NCBI GenBank assembly: GCA_006503535.1
Contig: QYRS01000008.1
Location: forward strand, 1,364,001-1,428,000
Source: Arthrinium phaeospermum
Lineage: Eukaryota > Ascomycota > Sordariomycetes > Amphisphaeriales > Apiosporaceae
DNA: 64,000 nt
Direction of reading: 5' to 3'
Shown: in pieces, positions 21,164 to 33,077 of the stretch
Layout: every line of letters begins with the position of its first letter
How positions within the stretch are numbered: position 1 is the stretch's first letter
Program-made: the position numbers and the translations under genes
The notes under the pieces: generated by a model
Seen by the model: only the letters and a program-made list of their open reading frames with translations
The model's database searches: none
What the model was told of the DNA's origin: nothing

Positions 21164-23364
21164 ATGATGCGAACTAGGCAAGCCTCCAGGGCCGTCAGGG
21201 CCTTGGCTCAGGTTTCGCGCACCCAGTGCCAACAGCGCCTCTTCACCTCGTCGGCGGCCGTGTCTGCGGTGAATTCCAAGAAGGCCCCGACTGGCGTGAG
21301 AAGCCAGACGACAGCTGCTGCTGTGTATGTTGCCCCGACCCAAGTCGTCATCGTGTAAAAACTTATACTGACGTCAAATTACCTAATGCAGTCCCCGCGA
21401 GGTACCCGCACCCGCTTTCAACACAGCCGACACGAAGGATGGCAGCCATGTGCAACCCCTCGTGAACCCTCGGGTTCCCGAGATGGACGAGTCGTTCATT
21501 GGCAAGAGTGGTGGAGAGATCTTCCACGAGATGATGCTCCGACAGGGTGTCAAGCACGTCTGTATGTTCACCAATATTCACCTCGTCCCCGTACAAGCAA
21601 ATCTAACGAATCGCAGTTGGCTACCCTGGCGGCGCCATTCTTCCTGTTTTCGACGCCATCTACAACTCCAAACATTTCGACTTTATCCTCCCGAAACACG
21701 AACAAGGTGCTGGACACATGGCCGAGGGCTATGCCCGCGCCTCGGGCAAGCCTGGTGTCGTTCTCGTAACTTCGGGGCCCGGCGCCACGAACGTCATTAC
21801 CCCCATGCAAGATGCTCTCTCTGACGGCACACCCCTGGTTGTTTTCTGTGGTCAGGTTGTAACCACCGCTATCGGCAGCGATGCTTTCCAGGAGGCCGAC
21901 GTTATTGGTATTTCGCGTGCCTGCACCAAGTGGAACGTCATGGTCAAGAACGTGGCCGAGCTCCCCAGGCGCATAAACGAGGCCTTCGAGATTGCCACCA
22001 GTGGACGTCCCGGACCTGTTCTGGTAGATTTGCCCAAGGATGTCACCGCCAGCATTCTCAGGAAGGCTATTCCTACCGAGACGGCCCTCCCCGCTCTTCC
22101 CAGCGCGGCATCGCGCGCCGCTATGGATATGACCCAGAAGCAGTTGAACGTATCTCTGCGCCGCGTTGCTGAGCTCGTGAACAAGGCTAAGAAGCCTGTT
22201 ATCTACGCTGGCCAGGGTATGGTTAGTGGCAACGGCCCGGCACTTCTGAAAGAGTTCGCCGAGAAGTCCTCCATCCCTGTGACGACTACCCTGCACGGTC
22301 TTGGTTCCTTCGACGAGCTTGACGAGAAGTCCCTCTACATGCTTGGTATGCACGGATCCGCTTTTGCCAACATGGCTATGCAGGAATCCGATCTCATCAT
22401 CGCATTGGGTGCTCGCTTTGACGATCGCGTCACGCTCAACATCGCCAAGTTCGCCCCTGCAGCTAAGGCTGCTGCTGCCGAAGGTCGCGGTGGAATCGTG
22501 CACTTCGACATTCTTCCCAAGAACATCAACAAGGTCGTCCAGGCCACAGAAGCCGTAGAAGGCGACGTTGCCGAGAACTTGGCACAGCTGATGCCGCACC
22601 TGGAGACGCGAACCATGAGTGAACGTCAGGGCTGGTTCGACCAGATTAGGGGTTGGAAGGAGAAGTGGCCGATGAGCAACTTCAACCGTACCGAGCGAGC
22701 TGGCACGATCAAGCCCCAGGCCTTGATCGAGAAGCTTAGTGATTTGACCAACGACCGCAAAGACGAGGTGGTCATTGCCACTGGTGTTGGTCAGCATCAG
22801 ATGTGGACCGCTCAGCACTTCAGGTGGCGACACCCGCGAACCATGATTAGCTCTGGTGGTCTGGGTACTATGGGATTCGGTCTGCCGGCTGCCATTGGCG
22901 CCAAGGTGGCCCGACCCGACGCTCTTGTCATCGACATTGATGGCGATGCGTCTTTCAACATGACTCTCACCGAGCTTTCTACGGCCGCCCAGTTCAACAT
23001 TGGCGTGAAGGTCATTGTTCTGAACAACGAGGAGCAGGGTATGGTCACGCAATGGCAGAACCTCTTCTACGAGGACCGATACGCACACACTCACCAGCAG
23101 AACCCCGACTTCATGAAGCTGGCAGATGCTATGGGTGTGCAGCACCGCCGTCTCATCAAGCCTGAAGAGGTTGAGGATGCCCTGAAGTGGCTCATCAACT
23201 CGGACGGTCCCGCCCTCTTGGAGGTGATGACTGACAAAAAGGTGCCCGTTTTGCCCATGGTTCCTGCTGGCTGTGGATTACACGAGTTCCTTGTGTGGGA
23301 TCCCGAGGCCGATCTGAAGCGCAGAGAAACGATGAAGAACAGAACCAAGGGCTTACATCAATAG
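21164..23364 (+). CDS. ILV2: Acetolactate synthase, catalytic subunit
   Basis: Thiamine-diphosphate enzyme of mitochondria that makes 2-acetolactate and 2-aceto-2-hydroxybutyrate, the first common step to valine, leucine and isoleucine. Exons 21164-21324, 21392-21561 and 21617-23364 give 692 residues; introns are 67 and 55 bases with GTATGT donors. The N-terminus (MMRTRQASRAVRALAQVSR) is a typical presequence. Recognisable blocks are FGYPGGAILPVFDAI, the ThDP glutamate in LPKHEQGAGHMAEGYARASG, LGARFDDRVT and the metal-binding GDASFNMT with NNEEQGMVTQWQ. At residue 192 the sequence reads GQVVTTAIG. Yeast and plants have Pro in place of the second Val, and that Pro is the classic sulfonylurea site. 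Trp590 (TQWQ), the other main resistance position, is retained. Regulation by an ILV6-type small subunit is expected but not encoded here. Confidence 0.97.
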
Positions 23365-24506
23365 CTTAAACAGCTCCCATGTTGTACTTCTAGGCGGGTC
23401 TGTTCTCCTTTTTCTGTTATTTCCATGTGGCATTACGTCATAGCGTTCTGGGTTTTAAAAAGTGTTTTTGGCGAATTATCGGGGAGTCCATTCAACATTT
23501 ATGGCAGTTACTGTATATATCCTGAGCGAGAGATCTGCCAAAATAATGGTCTGGCGGAGCTCCTATGAGCATATCAAAATAATCATATTGTTCACAAAAC
23601 GCTCCAAGTATCTCACACTTTGTAATCGGAACGTGACACGTCCTCTCGTCGTTCTAGTCAACATCCGGGTGATGTATATCTTCAGCTAACAGGCAGCCCA
23701 ACTCCTTTCATCATTGATCGGCGGTGGCATGCATAGTTGTACATGTACAGAGGCCTGCTGGAGGCTTCCAAATTGTATTCCATTGTATGTGTCTCGGGTC
23801 TTGAGCACCAGCCAGAGGACAGCTGCTTGGCGGCATAACTCTTGCTCAAACAAGGGGCATATTACCCCTATCTCATCCTCCGCAAGGGGTGTATTCCTCT
23901 ATTCTAAACCTAAGTACAATGCCGAGTGACCACACTCCTCAAATTGAATACACCCTCTCTGATACGCAGGGCCTCTTTGAAAAGTCCGTCAGAAGGCCCA
24001 TTCGCCATTTATCGGGTAACAATGTCTGGACTGTTCAACGAGCGCAACCGTCCCATTTCCAGCAGCTTTGATACATCTACCAGAAGCAACACAACCAACG
24101 AGAAGACCAGGATGGCGCCTCCCACGAACCTAGGCATTCGGGCGAGAGATTTGGACGAAGCAGCCCTGACACACAGAGATCCAGAAGGCAAACGATTCGC
24201 GAGTTGGCGGTCCCGTCGATAACTTCGAGATGGACGATGACATGTTTCACAAACTTCACCCAGCCGAAAGGACATGCGGATTGAGTGGTCCAGCCACCAT
24301 TTTCACCCTTTACTATTATTTTTACGAAACTGGAACTGTGTTTTAGCGAGCAAACGTCAACGATATTTCCATAACAGTACTATTATATATTAGGTGCGTA
24401 AGTAGACATTGCCCCTCTCTGTATGTGTAACGAAATCGCAGATCCAACCAACGACAGTAAGCAGCCCATTCCCCTATTTTTTCTGTACCTAATCCCCCCG
24501 TAATCA
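23365..24506. other. 3' flank of ILV2 and left half of the inverted-repeat block
   Basis: This 1.1-kb stretch is AT-rich in its first 350 bases. The left 23-bp inverted repeat begins at 23854. On the + strand, open frames at 23920-24222 and 24182-24340 overlap in different registers (MPSDHTPQIEYTLSDTQ, MSGLFNERNRPISSS, NFEMDDDMFHKLHPAER). They could be pieces of a small spliced gene, but I could not join them with convincing splice sites. Confidence 0.4.
23854..23876 (+). repeat. Left copy of a 23-bp perfect inverted repeat
   Basis: The unit begins GGGGCATATTACCCC and ends TATCTCAT. Its exact reverse complement lies at 25850-25872. The first 15 bases are themselves a near-palindrome (GGGG...CCCC). 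A chance 23-base match in a 64-kb window is very unlikely. Confidence 0.85.
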
Positions 24507-25253
24507 TCATATCGAATTGGGGAACACTATGCCCACCTGCCGCCGACAGCCCAGAAAATCCTCCGCCGGTCTCGCCTCGGGAGCCGAGTACCGCCTGTCC
24601 GTAAATCTGGCCTTGACGCTCGCCTCGTAGTGCAGGATCTCGTTCAGGAGCCGGCCGTCCAGCTCGCGCCGCTTGCGGTCGTACTCGCGCCTCTCGAGGG
24701 GGTCGAGCACGCCCCGGGAGAAGCTGAGCCATTTTGGGATCCGCCGCCGCCGCTTCTCGTACTTGAGCTTGATGGTCGCCAGGCAGATGTTCTTCTCCTG
24801 CTCCAGGAAAATGGTCAGGCTGTACACGGCGCCGCGCAGGTCCACCGGGTCCACCTCGTCCAGGTCCCAGACCGAGTGCTCGGAGAGGGCGTCGTCGCCG
24901 GTGAGGGGGCGCCAGTGCCCGGAGCTCTCCGCGACGACGGTGTCGCAGTGGTCGCATGCGTGCTCTTGGGCCGCGCGCCTGCGGTAGTACTTGCTATTAC
25001 ACTTTTCGTTTTTCGGGGGCATTGGGCCGTAGTTTGCAGTTTCTTTCCCCTTGAGTTTCCGGGCGCTCGCAGAGGACCGCAGGAGCGTGATGAATCGGGG
25101 CTGCGTGCCGAGCGGCAGGGGGGACTCGAAGATGGAGGCGTCATTTTCTAATGATGCTGATGCTGATGCTGAGGCTGATGATGATGATGACGAGTCGGCG
25201 TAGTTAGACGGTGGAGGCTGGCGAAGCCGTACTGTCTGCTGAGGGAATCGCAT
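24507..25253 (-). CDS. Uncharacterised protein, about 248 residues, inside the inverted repeats
   Basis: One exon from ATG 25253 (MRFPQQTVRLRQPPPSNY). An upstream in-frame start at 25415 is less likely because it adds an atypical Cys-rich leader. I do not recognise the family. After a Ser/Ala-rich low-complexity stretch comes a basic segment, then HACDHCDTVV, a C-x2-C pair next to a His that might bind metal. VWDLDEVDPVDLRGAVYSL follows, then a basic IKLKYEKRRRRIPKWLSF and a charged helix (LERREYDRKRRELDGRLLNE). There is no DDE or integrase motif that I can see, so it is not obviously a transposase. It is GC-rich against AT-rich flanks and sits centrally between the 23-bp repeats (about 630 and 600 bases away). 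Confidence 0.65.
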   Translation of the reverse strand: MRFPQQTVRLRQPPPSNYADSSSSSSASASASASLENDASIFESPLPLGTQPRFITLLRSSASARKLKGKETANYGPMPPKNEKCNSKYYRRRAAQEHACDHCDTVVAESSGHWRPLTGDDALSEHSVWDLDEVDPVDLRGAVYSLTIFLEQEKNICLATIKLKYEKRRRRIPKWLSFSRGVLDPLERREYDRKRRELDGRLLNEILHYEASVKARFTDRRYSAPEARPAEDFLGCRRQVGIVFPNSI

Positions 25254-26995
25254 TTTCTTCTGCTTATCGTATGGGTGGTTGATCGGTCGGTACACGCAAC
25301 ATGCACAGAGTGCTTCGCGAATGGATGTGCGACGCTGAACGGTTGTGAAGGGGATAACTTGCGACCTTGATTTTTTTCGAGCCGGGTTGCATGTTGTTTG
25401 CGCTCTCAACAACAAGTCTCTTGCCAGACAGGTATTGCCAAACGTAGAACTTGCTCAAAACCCAGGGCATCCAAACCATACCAGCACCATCTTTTTGATC
25501 CAGTCCCTCGATAATTCTCAATTGCTGCTGAAGGTAATGAACTGAACCTATTTCTGTGACAGTGAAAAACTTATGACCATTAGACACATAATGCATCACC
25601 ATCTATAGAGCCGTGATGCAAAGAACAAGTCACATGTCCCCTGTGTATGGAATGATACACCTTGCTGGACAAGGATAGCTTCACCACTACCTGTAGACTT
25701 GTAAAAGGTAGAACGCCATCACCAAGTTTGATAGTATTCATGGATGAAATGATGCCGTGGTTTCTTCCCTGATTGTTTACCGTTGAGCAATATGGGCATT
25801 GTCTTCTTCTTCCCCTTTCTACCCGAGAAGCCTGGATTTCAAGGAGGGCATGAGATAGGGGTAATATGCCCCCGGCTTAACAGAGGTAGACATAGATTTT
25901 GACATCCTGCCAGTTATTAAATGATTAGTAGCATAACGCGATACTACCAACATAATGAGGATTCGTCTATCAGCCGAACTTCCGTCTGGGCGGAAACTGA
26001 TTTGCTGCCTTATTTAAAGTTAGAATACTTAAGGTATACCCATCCTACTCATGTTTGGATAGACTGCAGGGGCGTTATTACTCGACTCGGATACCTCCAC
26101 TTGAACATGGTTGCTCAATGCATCCCGCTTGGGCAGGTATGTTTATTCGAAGCATTTACCCTATAGGAATACTCCACGAACCTCAACGTAATTGACGCAT
26201 CAAGATTTAGGTCAATGGCTGGAATTGAATCGTACTCTACTACCACTGCGGTCATCTAAAACATGACTGCTATCAACTGACATGAGACGGCAGAAAGGTC
26301 GGATATGGGCTGGGTATCAGAACCGGACGAACGGCTGTGCAGCAATAGGTGACATCCACCTACGTTCAGTATGCCTATGTGTACCTCATTCGGATAAAAC
26401 AATTACCAAAAACAAGAAAACAAAGACAATGCCTGTCAGTAATTGTTCGATTGGCCGCTTCAATGCCGGCTTTTGATACTGGAGATCATGATTTTGGGTT
26501 GCTACCTTCTGAGAGGCAGCTACCCTGGTGGCCAGAGAGGGAGGGAGAGTGCCACAGACGAAACCCAATTGGGTGAGTTTCCCCAACAACTCCAGTGCTC
26601 AATTGAAGTCATAGCCAAAGTGTGACTGCCAGCTGTGCACCACCTGCCGCCGGCTTGAAACACCACTTCGAGGTCGGGTCAAGTCGGGCCCGCCTTATTC
26701 TTTTTCCCGCCTCCAAAAGCAGGAAGAGCAGGAAGAAGTGGGCTGGTACGTGCGCACTGCTCACTCCAACTAGCTGGAATTGGGAACAGTCTGTCCCAGG
26801 ACCCGTCGGCCGTGAGTGTCCGACCAGCAAAGAGAGCTTTTTCTTCTCTTTCCTCCGATCTGTATTCAGAACCTCCAAAACCCTTCAAAACCCGTCCTCC
26901 CATAATCTCCCCTCCCGCCTCCCCATCAATTGCAAAGAGGTTGCAATTGATTCTCCTTCTTTTTTCTAGAGGATCTAAGGTTACCTCTTTTCACA
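25254..26995. other. Divergent intergenic region upstream of ATP1
   Basis: About 1.7 kb include the promoter of the unknown minus-strand gene, the right inverted repeat, and the ATP1 promoter and leader. The sequence from 26640 to 26990 is pyrimidine-rich and holds a 115-codon open frame with no coding character, probably 5' UTR. Confidence 0.55.
25850..25872 (-). repeat. Right copy of a 23-bp perfect inverted repeat
   Basis: The + strand begins ATGAGATA and continues GGGGTAATATGCCCC, the exact reverse complement of 23854-23876. Together the two copies bound a 2019-base block. No matching short target-site duplication is visible immediately outside (ACAA on the left, CGGC on the right). Confidence 0.85.
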
Positions 26996-29321
26996 ATGTT
27001 TCGCAACGCCCTCCGACGGTCCACGCGCGCCGTGAGCGCTGTCTCTACCTCTGGCCGAGCTGTTGCGGTAAGTGTGGCTACCACTCCCCATCGACATCCG
27101 GCCTCAATGCCATCAATTCCTCGCTGCACCCGGCCTCAATGCATCTCGACGGGCCTCGAACAGCTCAATTGAGCTTTTTGGGGGCTTTTTAGTCTGCATT
27201 GGGAGCTCAGACGAGCTCGAGGCACAGCTGCATCATGGATTTTTATGTCTCTTCGGGCTTTCGGCTAACAGCTTTTTCTTCGACCTACGCAGGTGCAAAA
27301 TCGCGCAGCCTTCAGAATCCAGAGCCGCTCCTACGCTGAGGCCAAGGCCTCGCCCACCGAGGTCTCTTCCATCCTCGAGCAGCGCATCCGTGGTGTCTCC
27401 GAGGAGACCAACCTGGCCGAGACTGGCCGTGTCCTCTCCGTTGGGTATGTTGTTTCTCGAAGCGAAAGTGGAGACTAGCCGAGTCGGGATTTTTCATGGC
27501 GACAACGAGTCCTCGACAACACACCAGAGCCAACACCAGCATCACCACCCCATCGACCTCGCCGACCGCCATGATCACCCCCGTCTCGAGCTAGGCTTCA
27601 TTGGCACAATTGGAACTGCAAGACTGACTTTTGGTGCTCTACAGTGATGGTATCGCCCGTGTGCACGGTATGGCCAACGTCCAGGCCGAGGAGCTGGTCG
27701 AGTATGTCTTCTCAACACTACCCCGGATCTGACGGACCACGACTAACAATGTCCCTAGGTTCGCTTCCGGCGTCAAGGGAATGTGCATGAACTTGGAGGC
27801 TGGCCAGGTCGGTGTTGTGCTTTTCGGTTCTGACCGTCTCGTCAAGGAGGGTGAGACCGTCAAGCGTACCGGAGAAATTGTGAGATACACCAATTCTTTC
27901 TCATGGCAGAGAGCCAATTGACTAACAGTTTCAAGGTCGATGTCCCCGTCGGTATGGAGCTGCTCGGCCGTGTCGTCGACGCTCTCGGCAACCCCATCGA
28001 TGGCAAGGGTCCCCTCAACACCAAGGAGAAGCGCCGTGCCCAGCTCAAGGCCCCCGGCATTCTGCCCCGTCAGTCCGTCAACCAGCCCGTCCAGACTGGT
28101 CTCAAGTCTGTCGACGCCATGGTTCCCATCGGCCGTGGTCAGCGTGAGTTGATCATTGGTGATCGTCAGACCGGAAAGACCGCTGTCGCCCTCGACGCCA
28201 TGCTCAACCAGAAGCGTTGGAACAACTCCAACGACGAGACCAAGAAGCTTTACTGCATCTACGTCGCCGTCGGTCAGAAGCGATCCACTGTTGCCCAGCT
28301 CGTCAAGACTCTGGAGGAGAACGACGCCATGAAGTACTCCGTCATCGTTGCCGCCACCGCCTCCGAGGCCGCTCCCCTGCAGTACATTGCTCCCTTCACC
28401 GGTTCCTCCATCGGGTAAGTGCTATACTCCATTACTCATACTATCATGTCTTTCTTCAATAAACTAACGACGATTCTTTTCTAGTGAGTACTTCCGTGAC
28501 AACGGCAAGCACTCCCTGATCATCTTCGACGATCTGTCCAAGCAGGCCGTTGCCTACCGTCAAATGTCTCTGCTTCTGCGCCGACCTCCCGGACGTGAGG
28601 CTTACCCCGGTGATGTCTTCTACCTGCACTCGCGTCTTCTGGAGCGTGCTGCCAAGATGAACGACAAGCTCGGTGGAGGTTCCATGACTGCCCTGCCCAT
28701 CATTGAGACCCAGGGTGGTGATGTGTCTGCCTACATTCCTACCAACGTCATTTCCATCACCGACGGTCAGATCTTCTTGGAGGCCGAGCTCTTCTACAAG
28801 GGTATCCGACCCGCCATCAACGTCGGTCTGTCCGTGTCCCGTGTCGGTTCCGCTGCCCAGCTTAAGGCCATGAAGCAAGTTGCTGGTTCCCTGAAGCTCT
28901 TCTTGGCCCAGTACCGTGAGGTCGCTGCCTTCGCCCAGTTCGGTTCCGATCTGGATGCCTCCACCAAGCAGACCCTGTCTCGTGGTGAGCGTGTAAGTAC
29001 CAAGAATACCCTCGAACTACTATTTGATGCACTAGCTAATCCGTTCGCCACCTACAGTTGACCGAGCTCCTCAAGCAGAAGCAGTACTCCCCCATGGCTG
29101 TCAACGAGATGGTTCCCCTTATCTACGCTGGTGTCAACGGTATCCTCGACAACGTCCCCGTCAACAAGGTTACCCAGTGGGAGGCTGACTTGCTGTCCCA
29201 CCTCCGCACCAACGAGTCTGAGCTTCTGGCCACCATCGACAAGGAGGGTGCCCTCAGCAAGGACCTCGAGGCTAAGCTGCGTGACGTTGTTAGCAGCTTC
29301 ACCAAGAGCTTCACGTCGTAA
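26996..29321 (+). CDS. ATP1: ATP synthase F1 subunit alpha, mitochondrial
   Basis: Non-catalytic nucleotide-binding subunit of the F1 head of mitochondrial ATP synthase; forms the alpha3-beta3 hexamer. Seven exons: 26996-27067, 27293-27444, 27645-27701, 27759-27879, 27936-28414, 28485-28992 and 29058-29321. All join in frame to 550 residues, the family length. The first exon encodes only the presequence ([20 protein letters not shown]), which continues to about SRSYAEAK. The Walker A loop GDRQTGKT, the [10 protein letters not shown] region and [20 protein letters not shown] are intact. The first two introns are long for this genome (225 and 200 bases), the rest 55-70. Codon use is strongly biased to C-ending codons, as in highly expressed genes. 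Confidence 0.98.
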
Positions 29322-30167
29322 GCAAAGGGTGCATGTACCTTAGATAATCGATGGCTGGAGTGAAGGGAGAGGATCTGTCTATACCTGCGGAACTGCTGCA
29401 TTAGTTGGCGGGACCTGTTTCTCATTAGAGGCGAGATGTATGTCAGTCGGGTGCTGCAAAAGTGCGGAATTGGTTGGGAAACGGAGGTCATAACCTCCCG
29501 CTCAGCCTTTGTAAAATAGAGCCACAAACTCAAGAGCACTCGATTCCTTTTGTTCATTAATATGTTCTAAAATACCCGTCTCGTCTTGTTTGGGATTTCT
29601 AGTGATAAGGCCTATACAGTTCAGCCACAACGTACTGCGGATGAAATATACACCTCGAATCCTCTATAGCCCAGTTTTTATGTCTCGGTATCACTGATTT
29701 TAAATTATTTGAAGATTTTGAAGATTGGACATATGCTATTAATCGTCTATATTTACTCGAGCATCATGGCCTAATAGTGTCGTGTAGTCGAATAGCGCGA
29801 GTCGCCTGCAGCTCTGTTCTGATAAAACCTATGATGCGGCTCGGATGGAACTCTGGATCTCGTGATGTCATATTTTCCATTGCCGGACCTTACGTTCCTC
29901 TTACCTCCATCCCGAGCAACAACCACACCATCTTTGTCCAACTTGAACTAAATCCTTCAATTGTGTATAACTCCCATAACTTCTAATCTCCAAAGCTGGT
30001 TTCTTACTTGATACGTATCACTTCCAGCCTCAACCAATTACCACAGCTCCAAAGTCCCCGCACGTCGTCTCATCTAGCAGAGTGCATCCATACGGGCTTC
30101 AATATCTCAAGAAATCCGCAGGACCCTTTTCCAGACCAAGAAAACTAAAGCCTTTGGCCGTTTAGAC
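29322..30167. other. Intergenic, ATP1 to NAD(P)H-hydrate dehydratase
   Basis: An 846-base spacer with the ATP1 3' UTR, an AT-rich middle (29640-29780) and the promoter of the next + gene. No exon seen. Confidence 0.6.
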
Positions 30168-31396
30168 ATGAGTGCTGGGTCCCCGGAGATGTCGGCCGTC
30201 ACCAAAGAGATTTTGGGCAAGGTGCGCCAGATGGTGCCGCCTATGCTGGAGAAGTTTCACAAAGGTACGTTCGTGGCCATCCATCATTGCAGAGATATGT
30301 ATCGAGACTAAAGTATCATTTCCAGGTCAGCTGGGCCGTATTGCGGTCATTGGAGGTAGCGAGGATTACACGGGAGCTCCGTACTTTTCTGCGATGGCCA
30401 GCGCTAGGCTGGGCTGTGACATGGTATGTTTACGGGCTGGCCATCTATAGAGAATCACCTCGCTGACCATAACCCCTAGTCCCACGTGATCTGCACACCG
30501 GGCGCCGGCGCCGTCATCAAGACGTACTCGCCGAACCTCATGGTGCACCCTCTGATGCGCCAGTCCCCCTCGCCGTCCTCCAACGACTGCCCGTCGCCCG
30601 AGGACACGGACCCGGCCAAGGTGTCGAGCAAGATCATCGACATGCTCGGCCGCCTGCACGTGCTCGTCATCGGCCCCGGCCTCGGCCGCGACCCGCTGAT
30701 GCAGGAGACGTGCGCCAAGGTGCTGGCGGCAGCCCGCGAGCAGAAGATGCCCGTGGTGCTCGACGCCGACGCCCTGGCCATCGTGACGAGCCGCCCGGAG
30801 CTCTTCATGGGGTGGCAGGAGGTCGTGCTGACGCCCAACGTCGTCGAGTTCGGCCGGCTCTGGAAGGGGCTCAAGCCCGACGGCGACAACGGCGAGGCGA
30901 GCGAGAGCGACAAGAGCCCCACGGCCAAGGTCGAGGCCCTCTCTCGCGCTCTCGGCGGCGTCACTATCGTCCAGAAGGGCGGCCATGACATGATCAGCAA
31001 CGGCGAGCACACCATGGTTGTCGACCTCGAGGGCGGGCTCAAGCGCAGCGGTGGTCAGGGCGACACCCTGACCGGTAGCATTGCTACTTTCCTCGGCTGG
31101 CGGAAGGCGTACCTCGACGGTCTCTGGGACCACGGCAACAAGCTGGAGACGAAGGAGTTGCTGGGTCTCGCCGCGTTTGGTGGCTGTGCTATTACGAGGG
31201 TAAGTTCTTCCTGCTTTGTCCTGCCCACCCCCCTGAGAACCCCAGATAGATGAGAGCTAACGAGATACTGCAGCTTTGTTCGCGCAACGCCTTCAAGAAG
31301 AAGGGCCGTAGCTTGCAAGCCAGCGACCTGACGGATGAGGTCCATCCTTCTTTCTTGGAGCTCTTCGGCGAGGATGAGCCGGATGCCAAGTTGTAA
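30168..31396 (+). CDS. ATP-dependent (S)-NAD(P)H-hydrate dehydratase
   Basis: Metabolite-repair enzyme (human NAXD/CARKD, yeast YKL151C family) that dehydrates damaged NADH or NADPH hydrate with ATP. Exons 30168-30264, 30326-30423, 30480-31199 and 31274-31396 give 345 residues, with introns of 56-74 bases. Ribokinase-like fold motifs are visible: [19 protein letters not shown] near the N-terminus, [12 protein letters not shown] for the anion hole, [18 protein letters not shown], and the catalytic-aspartate segment [18 protein letters not shown]. There is no obvious presequence, so this start predicts a cytosolic protein. The partner epimerase (NAXE type) is not nearby. No defects seen. Confidence 0.95.
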
Positions 31397-33051
31397 ATGG
31401 TATCTGTGTAGCTAAAGCAACCATGCTTCGCCCGGTTCGTTTAGGTGGTTATCCAGTCACACGTGGGGAGGGCCGAGACACCTCCTCGACCGTTGCATGT
31501 CTGGATCGCTATCGACTCACATGGTGCGATATGAGAGGAAACGGGAAACCCCAAAACACGAGAACTGATGTCTTTCTCTCGTGGAAGCCGGCGTGGTGTC
31601 TCGCAATCTTACAGGGAGGTCTGGAAGGTTAAAACGAAACGTCAAGTAGCGTCGACGTCGGTTCAGCCGTACCCTTTATGGGAGGCGGGAAGAATACTGG
31701 ACAATATACTTGCGAGACTGTCAGGCCTAGAATGAATACAAATGAATAAATGAAACAGGGCCGACTGGGCTACACATCTCTGGAAGAAAGCCTGCCTATC
31801 AAGCCAGTTCTTTGTGTCTGGGGAGAGGGGGGTGTTCGTCCATGGATGTATATTGACTGTTGCTGTCGTCGTCGTACATGACTAGGACATCGGGAAAAAC
31901 TGCCCATTTCCCAATCTCTGGATCAACCCCCTTGTCTCAAATCTCTCTCACGGGGCTTCATGCATGGTAGGTTGTTTTCTACTTTCCGGAGAAAAGGGTG
32001 CGAAAACGTGATGTCCACGCGAATTTCAGCTCTCTCCGAGAATCGTGTTGGAGATTGTCAGGACCCAGGACGGGGCCTGGGTTTCCATTCACTATCCTGG
32101 AGACCACCTACAGAGTTTTGTATTCATTTTATCTAATAATACATGAACTTGAAAACAGTTTCGTTTTGTCTAAAACGTCGATTGGTTGATTCAAACGGCA
32201 GGCATAAACAGGTGTTTGAGGTATACCCATCTTATGTTGAAGAGCACGAGGAATATACAACACGAGACCGCCCGTTTTCTACTCTCCATGACAACCAACC
32301 AGCAAACTCTGGATGGGGTCAGTTTGCCCGGACCTGAAGAATCTCTCTATAACGTCTGGTGATAACAGGCATACATACTGCTTGGGGGTTGGTGAACACT
32401 CACTTTGTCACCCCCTTTATCTATGACAATTGCACTACTACTATCGTCGTGACCTTGGACGAGTGAGTATGTGTCACATAACACGAGATATATGTGGGCT
32501 TTTCATCTGATTAGCGCTGGAGACACATAAGAACACATAAGAGAGCTACAACAGCTTGCTTAGCCAGGGGCTCGCGGTACAGTAGTGACATCGATGGGTC
32601 CTGCCAGGGGGTTTGATAGTTGCATCCTATGACATATTGCTAGGTTTTTTGGATGTATGCATTTTTGGTGAGATGGTGTGTAGGAGAAGGGTATTTGACC
32701 AGACCTGCATGGAGATGAATGCAACAAGAGACCTGGTGATGCATTCCCACATATCATCTCCTTCATAAAATCTGTCTCTCGACTTTACTACACGCACTTC
32801 CCAATCTTGCTTACTGATATTGCATGTGCAACCTAGACCGAGCAGACAGAGAGAGAGAGAACGAGAAAAAGGAGAAAAAGGAAAAGGGCGTCAATATGCC
32901 ATAGATGCGCGTGCATACGCGACCCTGTGCGCGGCCAAGATGCGGTGTGTTTTGTCAATGTGTGTGTGGTATAACACTGGTAGACCCAAAGAGGCAGATA
33001 GCAGATTGCCTACTAATCTTGATGAGCCAAACCAAAAACGTCGAGTACTGT

Positions 33052-33077
33052 CACACACACACACACACACACACACA
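33052..33077. repeat. (CA)13 dinucleotide microsatellite
   Basis: Thirteen uninterrupted CA units in the gene-poor region. Confidence 0.95.

Noticed and set aside
21568..23145. 525-codon open frame antisense to ILV2
   Set aside because: It is a codon-bias shadow of the well-identified ILV2 exon; it has no motif of its own.
24343..24957. 204-codon Arg/Pro-rich minus-strand frame overlapping the unknown gene at 24507-25253
   Set aside because: Alternate-frame shadow with low complexity; the 248-residue frame has better composition and start.
26622..26969. 115-codon open frame just before ATP1
   Set aside because: Lies in the pyrimidine-rich promoter and leader of ATP1 and ends 27 bases before its ATG; no protein features.
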